DNA of 64,000 bases from JAJPHF01 sp035293805 (GTDB lineage Bacteria > Chloroflexota > UBA6077 > JAJPHF01). Below the pieces are notes generated by a model. The model saw nothing but the letters and a program-made list of their open reading frames with translations, did no database searches and had not been told where the DNA came from. This document shows, one piece after another, positions 56,734-64,000 of the stretch. The stretch is taken from contig DATGMD010000051.1 of assembly GCA_035293805.1 (NCBI GenBank), positions 211,194-275,193 of the forward strand, given 5' to 3'. Each line of letters starts with the position of its first letter. The stretch's first letter is position 1. Position numbers and translations under genes: made by a program.

Positions 56734-56999
56734 TGAGCCTGACGCCCGGGCCGTCCTACTTCGACCGCGACACTATCCGCTGCCGCGGCTGCCGCGCGAC
56801 CGTCGAGCGGGCGCAGACGCGCCTGGGCATCTGCGCGAGCTGCGCCTACAGCGGCTCGCCCTGCCCGCGCTGTGGCGGCCGCCTGGCGAGCGAGCCCGAC
56901 GAGTACGGCCCCGGGCTCTGCTGCATCCAATGCGCCTACGCGCCGCCCCCGACGGACGTGCTGACGGGACGGCGGCCGACGCGGCGCCGCGCCAGCTAG
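56733..56999 (+). CDS. Phage double zinc-ribbon protein (88 aa)
   Basis: This 88-residue protein has eight Cys in CxxC pairs (RCRGC, CASC, CPRC, CIQC), forming a probable double zinc ribbon. It starts in the stop of the preceding gene and precedes the small terminase gene by 20 bases. Confidence 0.6.
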   Translation: MSLTPGPSYFDRDTIRCRGCRATVERAQTRLGICASCAYSGSPCPRCGGRLASEPDEYGPGLCCIQCAYAPPPTDVLTGRRPTRRRAS

Positions 57000-57001
57000 C
57001 C

Positions 57002-57015
57002 ATTCCGCACGGAAT
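57002..57015. promoter_or_regulatory. Candidate parS-like palindrome, copy 2
   Basis: ATTCCGCACGGAAT differs from the palindrome inside parB (50175-50188) at one base. It lies immediately before the start codon of the small terminase gene. Confidence 0.35.
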
Positions 57016-57019
57016 ACCC

Positions 57020-57430
57020 ATGAGCACCCGGCGACAAACCTCACACTGGAAACAGCAGTTCCTGGCGGCCTTCCGTCGCCATGGCAACGTCACCCGCGCC
57101 GCCACCGCCGCGGGCGTGGAGCGCACGACCGCCTACAAGTGGCGGGAGAGCGACGCCCGCTTCGCCGCGCAGTGGGCCGATGCCGAACTGGAGGCGACCG
57201 AACACCTGGAAGGCGCCGCGCATGACCGCGCCGTCGAGGGCGTCCGCGAGCCCGTGTTCTGGCACGGCGAAGAGGTCGGCTACATCCGGAAGTACAGCGA
57301 CCGGCTGTTGATCTTCCTGCTGAAGGCCCGCGCACCGCAGAAGTACCGCGACAACGTCCACGCGGAGCACGATGGCGAGCTGACGATCAAGGTGGTCTAT
57401 GACGACGTGCCGCTACCGGAGAGCCCGTGA
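57020..57430 (+). CDS. terS: Phage terminase small subunit
   Basis: This 136-residue protein has an N-terminal helix-turn-helix (GNVTRAATAAGVERTTAYKW, about residues 17-36) and a C-terminal block YSDRLLIFLLKARAPQKYRD typical of small terminases of the phBC6A51/P22-like groups. It would recognise the packaging site. The ATG at 57020 is chosen by start of the fold. It is separated from the large terminase by a GIY-YIG endonuclease gene. Confidence 0.78.
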   Translation: MSTRRQTSHWKQQFLAAFRRHGNVTRAATAAGVERTTAYKWRESDARFAAQWADAELEATEHLEGAAHDRAVEGVREPVFWHGEEVGYIRKYSDRLLIFLLKARAPQKYRDNVHAEHDGELTIKVVYDDVPLPESP

Positions 57431-57456
57431 TATACTGGCCTAGCACAACCTATAAG
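57431..57456 (+). promoter_or_regulatory. Second copy of the TATA(G/C)T-GGCCTAGCA element
   Basis: TATACTGGCCTAGCACAACC followed by TATAAG repeats the element at 55042 (TATAGTGGGCCTAGCAACCTAAAG). TATAAG ends 7 bases before the ATG of the GIY-YIG gene. No good -35 is seen. It is likely a phage-specific promoter or leader element. Confidence 0.45.
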
Positions 57457-57463
57457 AAGCGAT

Positions 57464-58168
57464 ATGGATGTTATGGCCAGGCCAAATCGGACATGGCGCA
57501 GCGGCGTCTACGCGATCGTCAACATGCACAACGGGAAGGCGTATGTCGGCAGCGCGGCGCTGATCGCCAAGCGCTGGAGCGAGCACCGCAACGCGCTACG
57601 GCGCGGGTGCCACGTCTCACCTCACTTGCAGGCTGCGTGGCAGACCTACGGTGCCGAGGCCTTCGAGTGGCGCGTGTTGGAATACGCGCCGGCCGAGTCG
57701 CTGCTGGACCGCGAGCAATGGTGGGCCGACCATCTGCGGAGCTACGAGCGGGCGCATGGGTACAACGTGCGGCGGACGGTCGGCTCCAGTCTCGGCGTGC
57801 GCCTCAGCCGGGAGACGCGCGCCAAGATGAGTGCAGCCCATCAAGGGCAGCGCCAGACGCCCGAGCATGCGGCGCGACAATGCGCGGCCCGTCGTGGCCG
57901 ACGGAATACCGTGGAGCAGCGCCGCATGATGGGCGCGGCCAATCGCCGTGTCCCCGAGGAGACCGTGCGCGAGGTGCGCATCCTATTGGCGTCAGGACTG
58001 CCTCAGGTGCAAATCGCCCAGATGTGCGGCGTTTCTCAGCAGTTCGTCTCGAAGATCAAGCGCGGGCGACTTCTTTGGGTGACTCTGCTGAATGAGGACG
58101 GTGGAGCTTCACCTACCACGCCCTTACCCGGCGCAACAGCGCGTGGTAGCCGAGGCGAGGCGGTTTAA
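57464..58168 (+). CDS. GIY-YIG homing endonuclease
   Basis: This 234-residue endonuclease has the GIY-YIG core (GVYAIVN...KAYVGS, about residues 14-30), a NUMOD3-type DNA-binding motif (LSRETRAKMSAAHQ, about 105-120) and a C-terminal helix-turn-helix-like region (QVQIAQMCGVSQQFVSKIKR). It is a free-standing homing endonuclease inserted between small and large terminase, and its 3' end overlaps the large terminase gene by 77 bases in another frame. Confidence 0.85.
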   Translation: MDVMARPNRTWRSGVYAIVNMHNGKAYVGSAALIAKRWSEHRNALRRGCHVSPHLQAAWQTYGAEAFEWRVLEYAPAESLLDREQWWADHLRSYERAHGYNVRRTVGSSLGVRLSRETRAKMSAAHQGQRQTPEHAARQCAARRGRRNTVEQRRMMGAANRRVPEETVREVRILLASGLPQVQIAQMCGVSQQFVSKIKRGRLLWVTLLNEDGGASPTTPLPGATARGSRGEAV

Positions 58169-59315
58169 CGTCCTCTGCTGCGGCCGTCGCTTTGGTAAGA
58201 CTCTGCTCGGCACGAATCGCATCGTTGGCCCCTGCCTGGACAGCTATCCCGTCGGATGGTTCTCCCCCACCTACCGTATGCTCGCCGAGGTCTGGCGCGA
58301 TCTGCGGCGCTGGTTGGCTCCGGTCACCGCGCGGGTCAACGCCCAGGAGCGGCGCCTCGAGCTGCTCACCGGCGGCATCGTGGATATGTGGTCGCTCGAC
58401 CAGCCCGACGCCGCCCGCGGCCGCAAGTACCGCCGCGTGGTGATCGACGAGGCGGCCATGATCCCCGCGCTCGCGGAGGCGTGGAACGCGGTCATTCGCC
58501 CGACGCTCACGGACTACCGCGGCGATGCGTGGTTCCTCTCGACGCCGAAGGGCCGCAACTTCTTCTGGCAGCTCTGGCAGCGCGGCCAGGACGTCGCCCA
58601 GACCGACTGGGCCTCCTGGCAGATGCCGACGGCCACCAACCCGTACATCGACGCGCGGGAGATCGCCGACGCCAAGCGCGACCTGCCGGAGCTGATCTAC
58701 AGCCAGGAGTACGAGGCCGCCTTCCTCGAGGACGCCGGCGGCGTGTTCCGCCGCGTGATGGCCTGCGTGACGCTCCCCGGACTCGCGACCCCGGACCCCG
58801 ACCACCCTCGCCAGACGGTGATGGGCGTGGACTGGGGCAAGAGCGCCGACTTCACGGCGCTCGGCGTGATCGATGTCGCCACGGGCGAGCTGCTCGACTT
58901 CGACTGCTTCAACCAGATCGACTGGGCCGTGCAGCGCCAGCGCCTGCGCGCGATGTACGAGCGCTGGCGCTGCACGACGATCCTGGCCGAGCGCAACTCC
59001 ATCGGCGACCCGAACATCGAGGCGCTGCAGCGCGAAGGGCTGCCGGTGCAGGGCTTCACGACGACGAACGCGACCAAGGCCCAGATCGTCGAGGGCCTCG
59101 CGCTGGCCTTCGAGACGAGCGCGATCCATCTGCCGCCGGTGCCCGAGCTGATCGGCGAGCTGCAAGCCTACGAGCTGGAGCGGCTGCCGAGCGGGCTGAT
59201 TCGCTACGGCGCCCCGCCCGGCCTGCACGACGACTGCGTGGTCAGTCTGGCCTTGGCATGGCATGCGGCCCACTATGGCGTCGTCGAGACGATGCCCGAC
59301 CCCTTCGACTTCTAG
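58092..59315 (+). CDS. terL: Phage terminase large subunit
   Basis: This 407-residue packaging motor has Walker A CCGRRFGKT (about residues 29-37), Walker B VVIDEAAMI and the nuclease domain with MGVDWGKSADFTALG near 240. It cuts and pumps DNA into the capsid with TerS. The start is kept at 58092, which overlaps the GIY-YIG gene, because the residues LHLPRPYPAQQ fit the family N-terminus. A portal gene follows after ten bases. Confidence 0.92.
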   Translation: MRTVELHLPRPYPAQQRVVAEARRFNVLCCGRRFGKTLLGTNRIVGPCLDSYPVGWFSPTYRMLAEVWRDLRRWLAPVTARVNAQERRLELLTGGIVDMWSLDQPDAARGRKYRRVVIDEAAMIPALAEAWNAVIRPTLTDYRGDAWFLSTPKGRNFFWQLWQRGQDVAQTDWASWQMPTATNPYIDAREIADAKRDLPELIYSQEYEAAFLEDAGGVFRRVMACVTLPGLATPDPDHPRQTVMGVDWGKSADFTALGVIDVATGELLDFDCFNQIDWAVQRQRLRAMYERWRCTTILAERNSIGDPNIEALQREGLPVQGFTTTNATKAQIVEGLALAFETSAIHLPPVPELIGELQAYELERLPSGLIRYGAPPGLHDDCVVSLALAWHAAHYGVVETMPDPFDF

Positions 59316-59324
59316 GAGTGCCCC

Positions 59325-60686
59325 GTGGCCATCTTTGACCAGCATCTTCTGCAGCAGGCCGCGGCCGAGGAGCAGCGGCGCCTGCTGCGCATCCAGCGCG
59401 CCTGGCAAGCCTACTACGGCCAGCACCCGCGCGCGTTCAAGGTCCGCCCGGGCCAGGCCGACGACAACGTCGTGGTCAACAAGGCGCAGATCATCTGCGA
59501 CAAGAGCGTCAGCTTCCTGTTTGGCCAGGAGGTCACCTGGTCGCTCGACGCCGACGCCGGCATCTCGGACGCGCAGGAGCAGTGGCTCGAGGCGGTCTGG
59601 GCGACCAACCGCAAGCTGGCGCTCTTGCAGGACCTGGCGCTCACGGGCGCGGTGACGGGCCACGCCTTCGTCAAGATCCGCCTGGAGGCGCCCTACCCGC
59701 GGCTGATCGACCTGGATCCCGCCACCGTCTTCCCGACCTGGGACCCGCACGATGTCTCGCAGGTGCTCGTCTACCGCATCCAGTACAGCGGGCTCGACCC
59801 GAAGACGGGCAAGCCGCGCAGCTACCGCCAGCTCATCGCGCGCGACGGCGACCACTGGGTTATTACCGATCAGGAGAGCGAGCCCGACCAGACCATCTGG
59901 GTCACGGTGAACGAGGAGATCTGGCCGTATCCGTTCGCGCCGATCGTGGACTGCCAGAACCTCCCCGCGCCGCAGTGCTTCTGGGGCCGCTCGGACATCG
60001 AGGACGATCTGCTCTCGGTGAACAAGGCCCGCAACTTCATCCTGAGCAACTGGGTGAAGATCCAGCGCTACCACGGCCACCCGCGCTCGTGGGGCCGCGG
60101 CTTCCGCGCCGCGCAGCTCGAAACCGCCGCCGACGGCACGATCGTCTTTCCCGACAAGGACGCCGAGCTGCGCAACCTGGAGATGCAGAGCGACCAGGAG
60201 GGCGCCTCGACGCTCGACCGCCGCCTCGACGAGGCCATCCACGAGATGGGCTGCACGCCCGCCGTGGCCACGGGCAAGCTGGAGAGCCTCGGCGATCTGT
60301 CCGGCACGGCGCTGCAGGTGCTCTACGGGCCGCTCGTCGAGAAGACGATCAAGAAGCGCGGGCGCTACGGGCCGCTGCTCGTCGAGCTGAACCGGCGGCT
60401 GCTGGCCATCCAGTTCCAGCGCGACGACCTGGTGGTCTCGCTCAACTGGCCCGAGCTGCTGCCCACCGACCCGCAGGAGGACGCGAACGTCGCGCTGCTC
60501 GATCAGCAAATGGGCATCGCGAGCAAGGCGACGCTGGCCGCCAAGCGCGGGTACGACTGGGACCAAGAGCAGCAGAAGATACAAGCCGAGGACAGCGCGA
60601 TGGGCGACCGGATGCTCACGGCGTTTGATCGGGGCCAGTCTGGGCCTGACGGCGCCGGGCCTTCCGCTGACGGGCGTAGGCGTTGA
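59325..60686 (+). CDS. Phage portal protein (SPP1 gp6-like), 3' end disrupted
   Basis: This 453-residue portal resembles SPP1-type portals: VNKAQIICDKSVSFLFG near residue 52, LIDLDPATVFPTWDP near 125 and the stem region LESLGDLSGTALQVLYGPL near 325. Its last 25 residues run into the 3' part of an HNH gene on the other strand. A second copy of the natural tail (DQQLG, KRGYDPDQE, FEKGQDGP) lies in frame-disconnected form at 61450-61608, so an HNH insertion has displaced the end of the gene. Confidence 0.9.
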   Translation: MAIFDQHLLQQAAAEEQRRLLRIQRAWQAYYGQHPRAFKVRPGQADDNVVVNKAQIICDKSVSFLFGQEVTWSLDADAGISDAQEQWLEAVWATNRKLALLQDLALTGAVTGHAFVKIRLEAPYPRLIDLDPATVFPTWDPHDVSQVLVYRIQYSGLDPKTGKPRSYRQLIARDGDHWVITDQESEPDQTIWVTVNEEIWPYPFAPIVDCQNLPAPQCFWGRSDIEDDLLSVNKARNFILSNWVKIQRYHGHPRSWGRGFRAAQLETAADGTIVFPDKDAELRNLEMQSDQEGASTLDRRLDEAIHEMGCTPAVATGKLESLGDLSGTALQVLYGPLVEKTIKKRGRYGPLLVELNRRLLAIQFQRDDLVVSLNWPELLPTDPQEDANVALLDQQMGIASKATLAAKRGYDWDQEQQKIQAEDSAMGDRMLTAFDRGQSGPDGAGPSADGRRR

Positions 60687-61446
60687 CGTGCTCGCGGTTC
60701 TGCGCGCGCCACCTCCGCATGTACTCGGTCTTCCGAGTCGAGCGGCGATGGTCCCGAGCGCGCCCCCGCTCCCTCTGTCGTTCCCGCACACACGCGGGGC
60801 TGCACAGCTTCACCCGCGGGTTCTCGGGATAGAAGTCGCTACCGCAGACGAGGCACGCGCGCGGCGTGGCGTAGTAGGGCGCGTACTCGATCTCTTCCAG
60901 GCGGGTGACCTCCCGGTGGCAGATCATGCAGAGCGCGACCAGGTTCTCGGGACTGTTGTCGCGGCTCGCCCGAAACGGGACCACATGATGCACGTCCAGC
61001 GCGCGGCCATTCGCCTCGGGCGTCTTCCCGCAACGCCGACACACCCGATCGCGCTGGCGGATGGCATCCGCGATCTGCGGCCAGCCCTCGCCATAGGGGA
61101 AGGGGCCGCCCCGGAAGTTCACGTGGTTGCGTCCGCGATTCCAGTCGTAGAAGTGCTGAGCGTTTACGAAGTACACACCGCGCTTGTTGGCCTCCGCTCG
61201 GTTCGGCGGTATGTCAAAGACCGCTCCACAGCCGCACGCGCATTCAACGGGCACGCGCGACGTGCGCCCCGTGTTCCAAGGCTCGCGCTGGGGATTGTGT
61301 CGGTAGACGTTGGCGACGTTCCGCGAGCGCGTGGCCGCGCGGCACTCGGGCGCCCCGCACGTCGTCAGTTTGGCAGCCAGCGACGCGCGCCGCGTAAAAG
61401 GCTGCCCGCACACCGCGCAGGACTTGGTGACCGGGTTGGGTTTCAT
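60616..61446 (-). CDS. HNH homing endonuclease inserted after the portal gene
   Basis: This 276-residue endonuclease has an N-terminal CxxC zinc ribbon (CAVCGQPF), a second cluster (CACGCGAVF), an HNH core (CRRCGKTPEANGRALDVHHV and CMICHREV, about 145-195) and a third Cys cluster (CLVCGSD, CSPAC). It is the only leftward gene in this part of the phage and sits in the 3' end of the portal gene. The ATG at 61446 starts the protein at KPNPVTKSC. It is typical of mobile HNH genes that invade packaging genes. Confidence 0.85.
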   Translation of the reverse strand: MKPNPVTKSCAVCGQPFTRRASLAAKLTTCGAPECRAATRSRNVANVYRHNPQREPWNTGRTSRVPVECACGCGAVFDIPPNRAEANKRGVYFVNAQHFYDWNRGRNHVNFRGGPFPYGEGWPQIADAIRQRDRVCRRCGKTPEANGRALDVHHVVPFRASRDNSPENLVALCMICHREVTRLEEIEYAPYYATPRACLVCGSDFYPENPRVKLCSPACVRERQRERGRARDHRRSTRKTEYMRRWRAQNREHVNAYARQRKARRRQAQTGPDQTP

Positions 61447-61449
61447 GAC

Positions 61450-61608
61450 TCCATGATAGATCAGCAATTGGGCGCTGTCAACCGCAAGCGCGGCTACGAC
61501 CCCGACCAGGAGGCCGAGAAGCGCCAGGGCGAGCAGGCCACCGCCCAGCAGCTCGGCGCCCAGCTCTTGACCAACTTCGAGAAGGGCCAGGACGGCCCGC
61601 CGCAGTAG
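61450..61608 (+). pseudogene. Second copy of the portal C-terminal tail
   Basis: Downstream of the HNH gene, the residues MIDQQLG, KRGYDPDQEAEK and TNFEKGQDGP align with LLDQQMG, KRGYDWDQEQQK and TAFDRGQSGP of the upstream portal end. The DNA GATCAGCAATTGGGC (61459) matches GATCAGCAAATGGGC (60499). It is the displaced or co-converted portal end and has no start of its own. Confidence 0.7.
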
Positions 61609-61617
61609 GAGATCAGC

Positions 61618-61869
61618 ATGCCTCGCCTTCGCCTCGCCGCGGCCTGCGTGGCCGTCGGCGCGCAAGCCGGCGCCCTCGCCTGGGCCGCCAACCTGCCCAC
61701 CCCGCTCGACCTGGTGCAGCTCTACGCGCTCAGCAACGCGGCGCTCGTCGCCGTCGCGCTGGCCCCGCGCGAGTGCGTGCATCCGGGCCGCTGCCTGCAG
61801 TGCGCCTTTGAGCGCGCGAGCCGCAACCTCCATGCGTTCGGCCACCGCCTCCGCCGGCGCGGGCGCTAA
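61618..61869 (+). CDS. Phage small membrane-type protein (83 aa)
   Basis: This 83-residue protein has a hydrophobic first third (LRLAAACVAVGAQAGALAWA) and a second hydrophobic stretch, then a Cys-containing basic tail. It lies directly before the MuF gene with no gap. Function unknown. Confidence 0.5.
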   Translation: MPRLRLAAACVAVGAQAGALAWAANLPTPLDLVQLYALSNAALVAVALAPRECVHPGRCLQCAFERASRNLHAFGHRLRRRGR

Positions 61870-63486
61870 GTGGCCGACATCTTCGCGATCGCGGCCCGGC
61901 ACCGAGAGGAGTTGCTGCAGCGCGAGCGCCAGAGTGCCGTGCGCATGGTGGAGGCCTACGGCGCGGCGTGGCAGCGCATCCGCCACCAGCTCGGCGGCTT
62001 CGAGAGCCAGATCGCCCAGGCGCGCGCCCTCGGCACGGAGATCTCGCCCGCCTGGCTGCTGCAGCGCGATCGCTTACAGAGCCTCCAGCGCCAGGTCGAG
62101 GCCGAGATCGCCCACTTCGCGCGCTTCGCCGAGGGCCAGATCTGGAACGGCCAGCAGGCGGCCGTCGACGCCGCGCAAGCCCACGCCGAGGAGCTGGCGG
62201 GCGCCGGGCTCGGCCCGCCGCCCCCGGGCGTCACGCTGGCCTGGGACCGCTTGCCGACCGATGCTCTGACCGACCTGGTGGGCTTCCTCGGCGACGGCTC
62301 GCCGCTGCGCACGCTGCTCGACGAGCTGGGGCCGGATGCGAGCGCCGCCGTGCGCAAGGCGCTCATCGCCGGCGTGGCGACGGGGCAGAACCCGACGGCG
62401 ATCGCCCGCACGATCCGCGAGGCGCTGGGCGGCAACCTGGTGCGCGCGCTCACGATCAGTCGCACGGAAGTCCTCAGGTCCTATCGCGAAGCCAGTCGCC
62501 GCTCCTACCACGCCAACCGCGACATCGTGACGGGCTGGCTCTGGCAGGCGGGGCTGAGCAGCCGGACGTGCGCGAGCTGCTGGGCGATGCACGGCAGCTT
62601 CCATCGGCTCGACGAGCGCCTCGACGATCACCCGCGCGGCCGCTGCACGATGCTCCCCGTGACGAAGACCTGGGCCGAGCTGGGCTTTCCCGGAGTGCCG
62701 GAGACGCGGATCGAGGTACAGCGGGGCCCCGACCTGTTCGCCAAGCTGCCGGCCGCTGAGCAGCGCGAGATTCTGGGACCCGCCAGGTACGCGGCCTATC
62801 GTCAAGGCCTCATCACGTTGGACGACCTGGTCCACCGCAGCCACGACCCGCGGTGGGGTACGATGCGGCGGGAGGCCTCGCTGCGCGAGGTGCTCGGCAA
62901 CGAGGAGGCGCGGCGACTGGTGGCGAGCACACGCGCGGGTGGGAGTGGCGGCGGCACGCCACCCGCGGGCCCACCCCGGGGCGGCTCCGCGATGCCCCCG
63001 GCGGAGCGCGCCGCGCGGCAGATCGAGGAGCGGATTCGCCACAACCCCACGGAGTCGCTCTACGCCCTCGACGCCGCCGGCGCAGTGGTCTTCACCAAGG
63101 CCGGCGGCCAGCGCGACATCGCGCTCGATCTGCTGGAGGTGGCGCGGCTCCGCGCCACCGTGCTCACCCACAATCATCCGGGGGGGAACGCTCTCTCGCT
63201 CGACGACCTGCAGGTAGCCACCATCGGGGATCTGCAGCAGATTCGGGCCGTGACGGCGGACTGGCGCTTTATCATGCAGCGTCCCGCCGGCGGCTGGGAT
63301 CTGACGTTCTTCCGGCGGAGACTGGCGCCCGCCTACCGCCGGCACTGGGAAACAGTGCTGCGGGAGCTCTTGCTCGCGGTGAATGATGGCCAGCTCTCTG
63401 AAGAGGCGGCGGCAGCGCTGCATCTGCACGAAACCTGGATGCGCGTCGCGCGCGAGCTTGGGGTAGAATACCGACGGGAGCCGTGA
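61870..63486 (+). CDS. MuF-type minor head protein with C-terminal JAB-like domain
   Basis: This 538-residue protein begins with helical sequence (1-125), then a Mu gpF/SPP1 gp7-type head-morphogenesis domain (about 130-265, including SRTCASCWAMHG and DHPRGRC). A Gly/Pro-rich linker (about 350-380) is followed by a C-terminal domain with HNHPGGNALSLDD (H434-x-H436 ... S443-x2-D446), which resembles the JAB/MPN metal motif found in RadC and in some toxin modules. The GTG start at 61870 directly follows the previous stop. Confidence 0.82.
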   Translation: MADIFAIAARHREELLQRERQSAVRMVEAYGAAWQRIRHQLGGFESQIAQARALGTEISPAWLLQRDRLQSLQRQVEAEIAHFARFAEGQIWNGQQAAVDAAQAHAEELAGAGLGPPPPGVTLAWDRLPTDALTDLVGFLGDGSPLRTLLDELGPDASAAVRKALIAGVATGQNPTAIARTIREALGGNLVRALTISRTEVLRSYREASRRSYHANRDIVTGWLWQAGLSSRTCASCWAMHGSFHRLDERLDDHPRGRCTMLPVTKTWAELGFPGVPETRIEVQRGPDLFAKLPAAEQREILGPARYAAYRQGLITLDDLVHRSHDPRWGTMRREASLREVLGNEEARRLVASTRAGGSGGGTPPAGPPRGGSAMPPAERAARQIEERIRHNPTESLYALDAAGAVVFTKAGGQRDIALDLLEVARLRATVLTHNHPGGNALSLDDLQVATIGDLQQIRAVTADWRFIMQRPAGGWDLTFFRRRLAPAYRRHWETVLRELLLAVNDGQLSEEAAAALHLHETWMRVARELGVEYRREP

Positions 63487-63488
63487 AC

Positions 63489-63773
63489 ATGGCCGACGTT
63501 ATCCAGATGGACCGCCCCGAGGACGCGCTGCCGACCATTAGTCGGGTCTGTGCCACCTGTGCCCACCTGCGCTGGGGGCCGGGCCGGCGCTGCGCGGCGT
63601 TCCCTGAGGGCATCCCGCTGCCCATCTGGCTGGGCGAGCACGATCATCGCACGCCCTACCCCGGGGATCACGGCATCCAGTACACCCGGCTCGCGCTCGC
63701 GGAGGCGCGCCAGCGTGCCCGCGCAGTGGAGCAGCCCCTGTCCCCGGCCGCCGATAACCTCCGCGTCGGGTAA
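63489..63773 (+). CDS. Phage small Cys-rich protein
   Basis: This 94-residue protein has CATCAHLRWGPGRRC near residue 20 and the IPLPIWLGEHDHRTPYPGD block, a pattern of a small uncharacterised family found next to head genes. The ATG 63489 is favoured over GTG 63483 by spacing from GGGAG. Function unknown. Confidence 0.6.
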   Translation: MADVIQMDRPEDALPTISRVCATCAHLRWGPGRRCAAFPEGIPLPIWLGEHDHRTPYPGDHGIQYTRLALAEARQRARAVEQPLSPAADNLRVG

Positions 63774-63849
63774 TCCCAGCTCGCATACGGTCTGTGCTAT
63801 GCTGCCTGTGGAGGCCGCCCTGTCGTGGGGCTGGCAGAAGGGAGGCGGC

Positions 63850-64000
63850 ATGCACCTGGAGAACATGGAGATCCGCGACCAGGGCGGCGGCGCGGTGCTG
63901 GTGGCGACCCTCCACGGCACGCGCGGCGAGATCCCGCTCGTGCAGGACCCGCTCCTCATCGAGAAGGGGTTCCTGCAGCTCGGCGAGGCCTGGCAAGACC
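63850..64000 (+). CDS. Phage gene running off the right edge (5' part)
   Basis: Fifty codons are visible from an ATG preceded by AAGGGAGGCGG. The product begins with MHLENMEIRDQGGGAVLVAT, strand-rich, and no family is recognised from this fragment. Its place after the head genes suggests a capsid or scaffold-related role, but this is inference. Confidence 0.5.
   Translation, partial: MHLENMEIRDQGGGAVLVATLHGTRGEIPLVQDPLLIEKGFLQLGEAWQD

Noticed and set aside
58113..60791. Very long leftward open frame (about 890 codons) opposite terL and portal
   Set aside because: It is a GC-driven shadow of the two rightward genes; its product is Arg/Ala/Val-rich without any motif, while the rightward frames contain Walker and portal signatures.

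Overview
This is a GC-rich bacterial window with two halves: chromosomal genes (about 1-41.6 kb) and the left part of an integrated phage (about 41.7 kb to the right edge, where it continues out of view). The gene mix (several Rieske oxygenases, many solute-binding lipoproteins, luciferase-like flavin oxidoreductases, DUF3500, extradiol dioxygenase), the TANNNT -10 boxes and at least two apparently leaderless starts suggest a soil- or water-dwelling Chloroflexota relative. No rRNA, tRNA or marker gene is present, so the assignment is tentative.

Region 1 (1-12.4 kb) holds a truncated spermidine-synthase-like methyltransferase, a solute-binding lipoprotein, two Crp/Fnr regulators around an atypical response regulator, a glutaryl-CoA-type acyl-CoA dehydrogenase, ribonuclease Z, a DUF3500 protein, an isochorismatase-family hydrolase and a secreted 3D-domain protein.

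Region 2 (12.5-41.6 kb) looks catabolic. A Rieske oxygenase, a dihydroxyphthalate-decarboxylase/NMT1-like protein, a second Rieske oxygenase and a solute-binding lipoprotein run in one direction. A divergent ferric-type permease/binding-protein pair, a LigA-LigB-binding-protein operon, a flavin monooxygenase-reductase pair, an SDR, two further luciferase-like oxidoreductases and a two-subunit CoA-transferase follow. Together they suggest uptake and ring opening of aromatic acids followed by CoA-dependent breakdown, but no substrate can be read from sequence. Lgt, an SbmA-like ABC protein, a YgjP-like peptidase and a hybrid sensor-cyclase are interspersed. Region 37.8-39.7 kb is a scar: an IS66-type transposase remnant, a markedly AT-richer hydrolase gene and the beheaded 3' part of a metal-dependent hydrolase. 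Short hairpin repeats and CAGCNNT heptamer arrays punctuate the intergenic spaces.

Region 3 (41.7-64 kb) is a siphovirus-like prophage: integrase, a secreted accessory protein, a membrane protein and CI-like repressor leftward; then rightward a Cro-like protein, a SWIM zinc-finger protein, an excisionase-like protein, RecT, a replication-type protein, RusA-like resolvase, ParB, a DUF5131 (Gp37/Gp68) protein, a string of overlapping small zinc-ribbon genes, a second minimal tyrosine recombinase, small and large terminase, portal and a MuF head protein with an unusual C-terminal domain. Three HNH/GIY-YIG-type genes have invaded it. A promoter followed by a strong terminator at 55.0-55.1 kb may gate the distal genes.

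Most notable signals: the MuF-JAB-like fusion, the HNH invasion of the portal gene with a second portal tail, the leaderless prophage repressor promoter with overlapping operator, the candidate parS palindromes, the hybrid protein with two H-boxes, receiver and cyclase but no kinase ATPase domain, and the CAGCNNT heptamer arrays.
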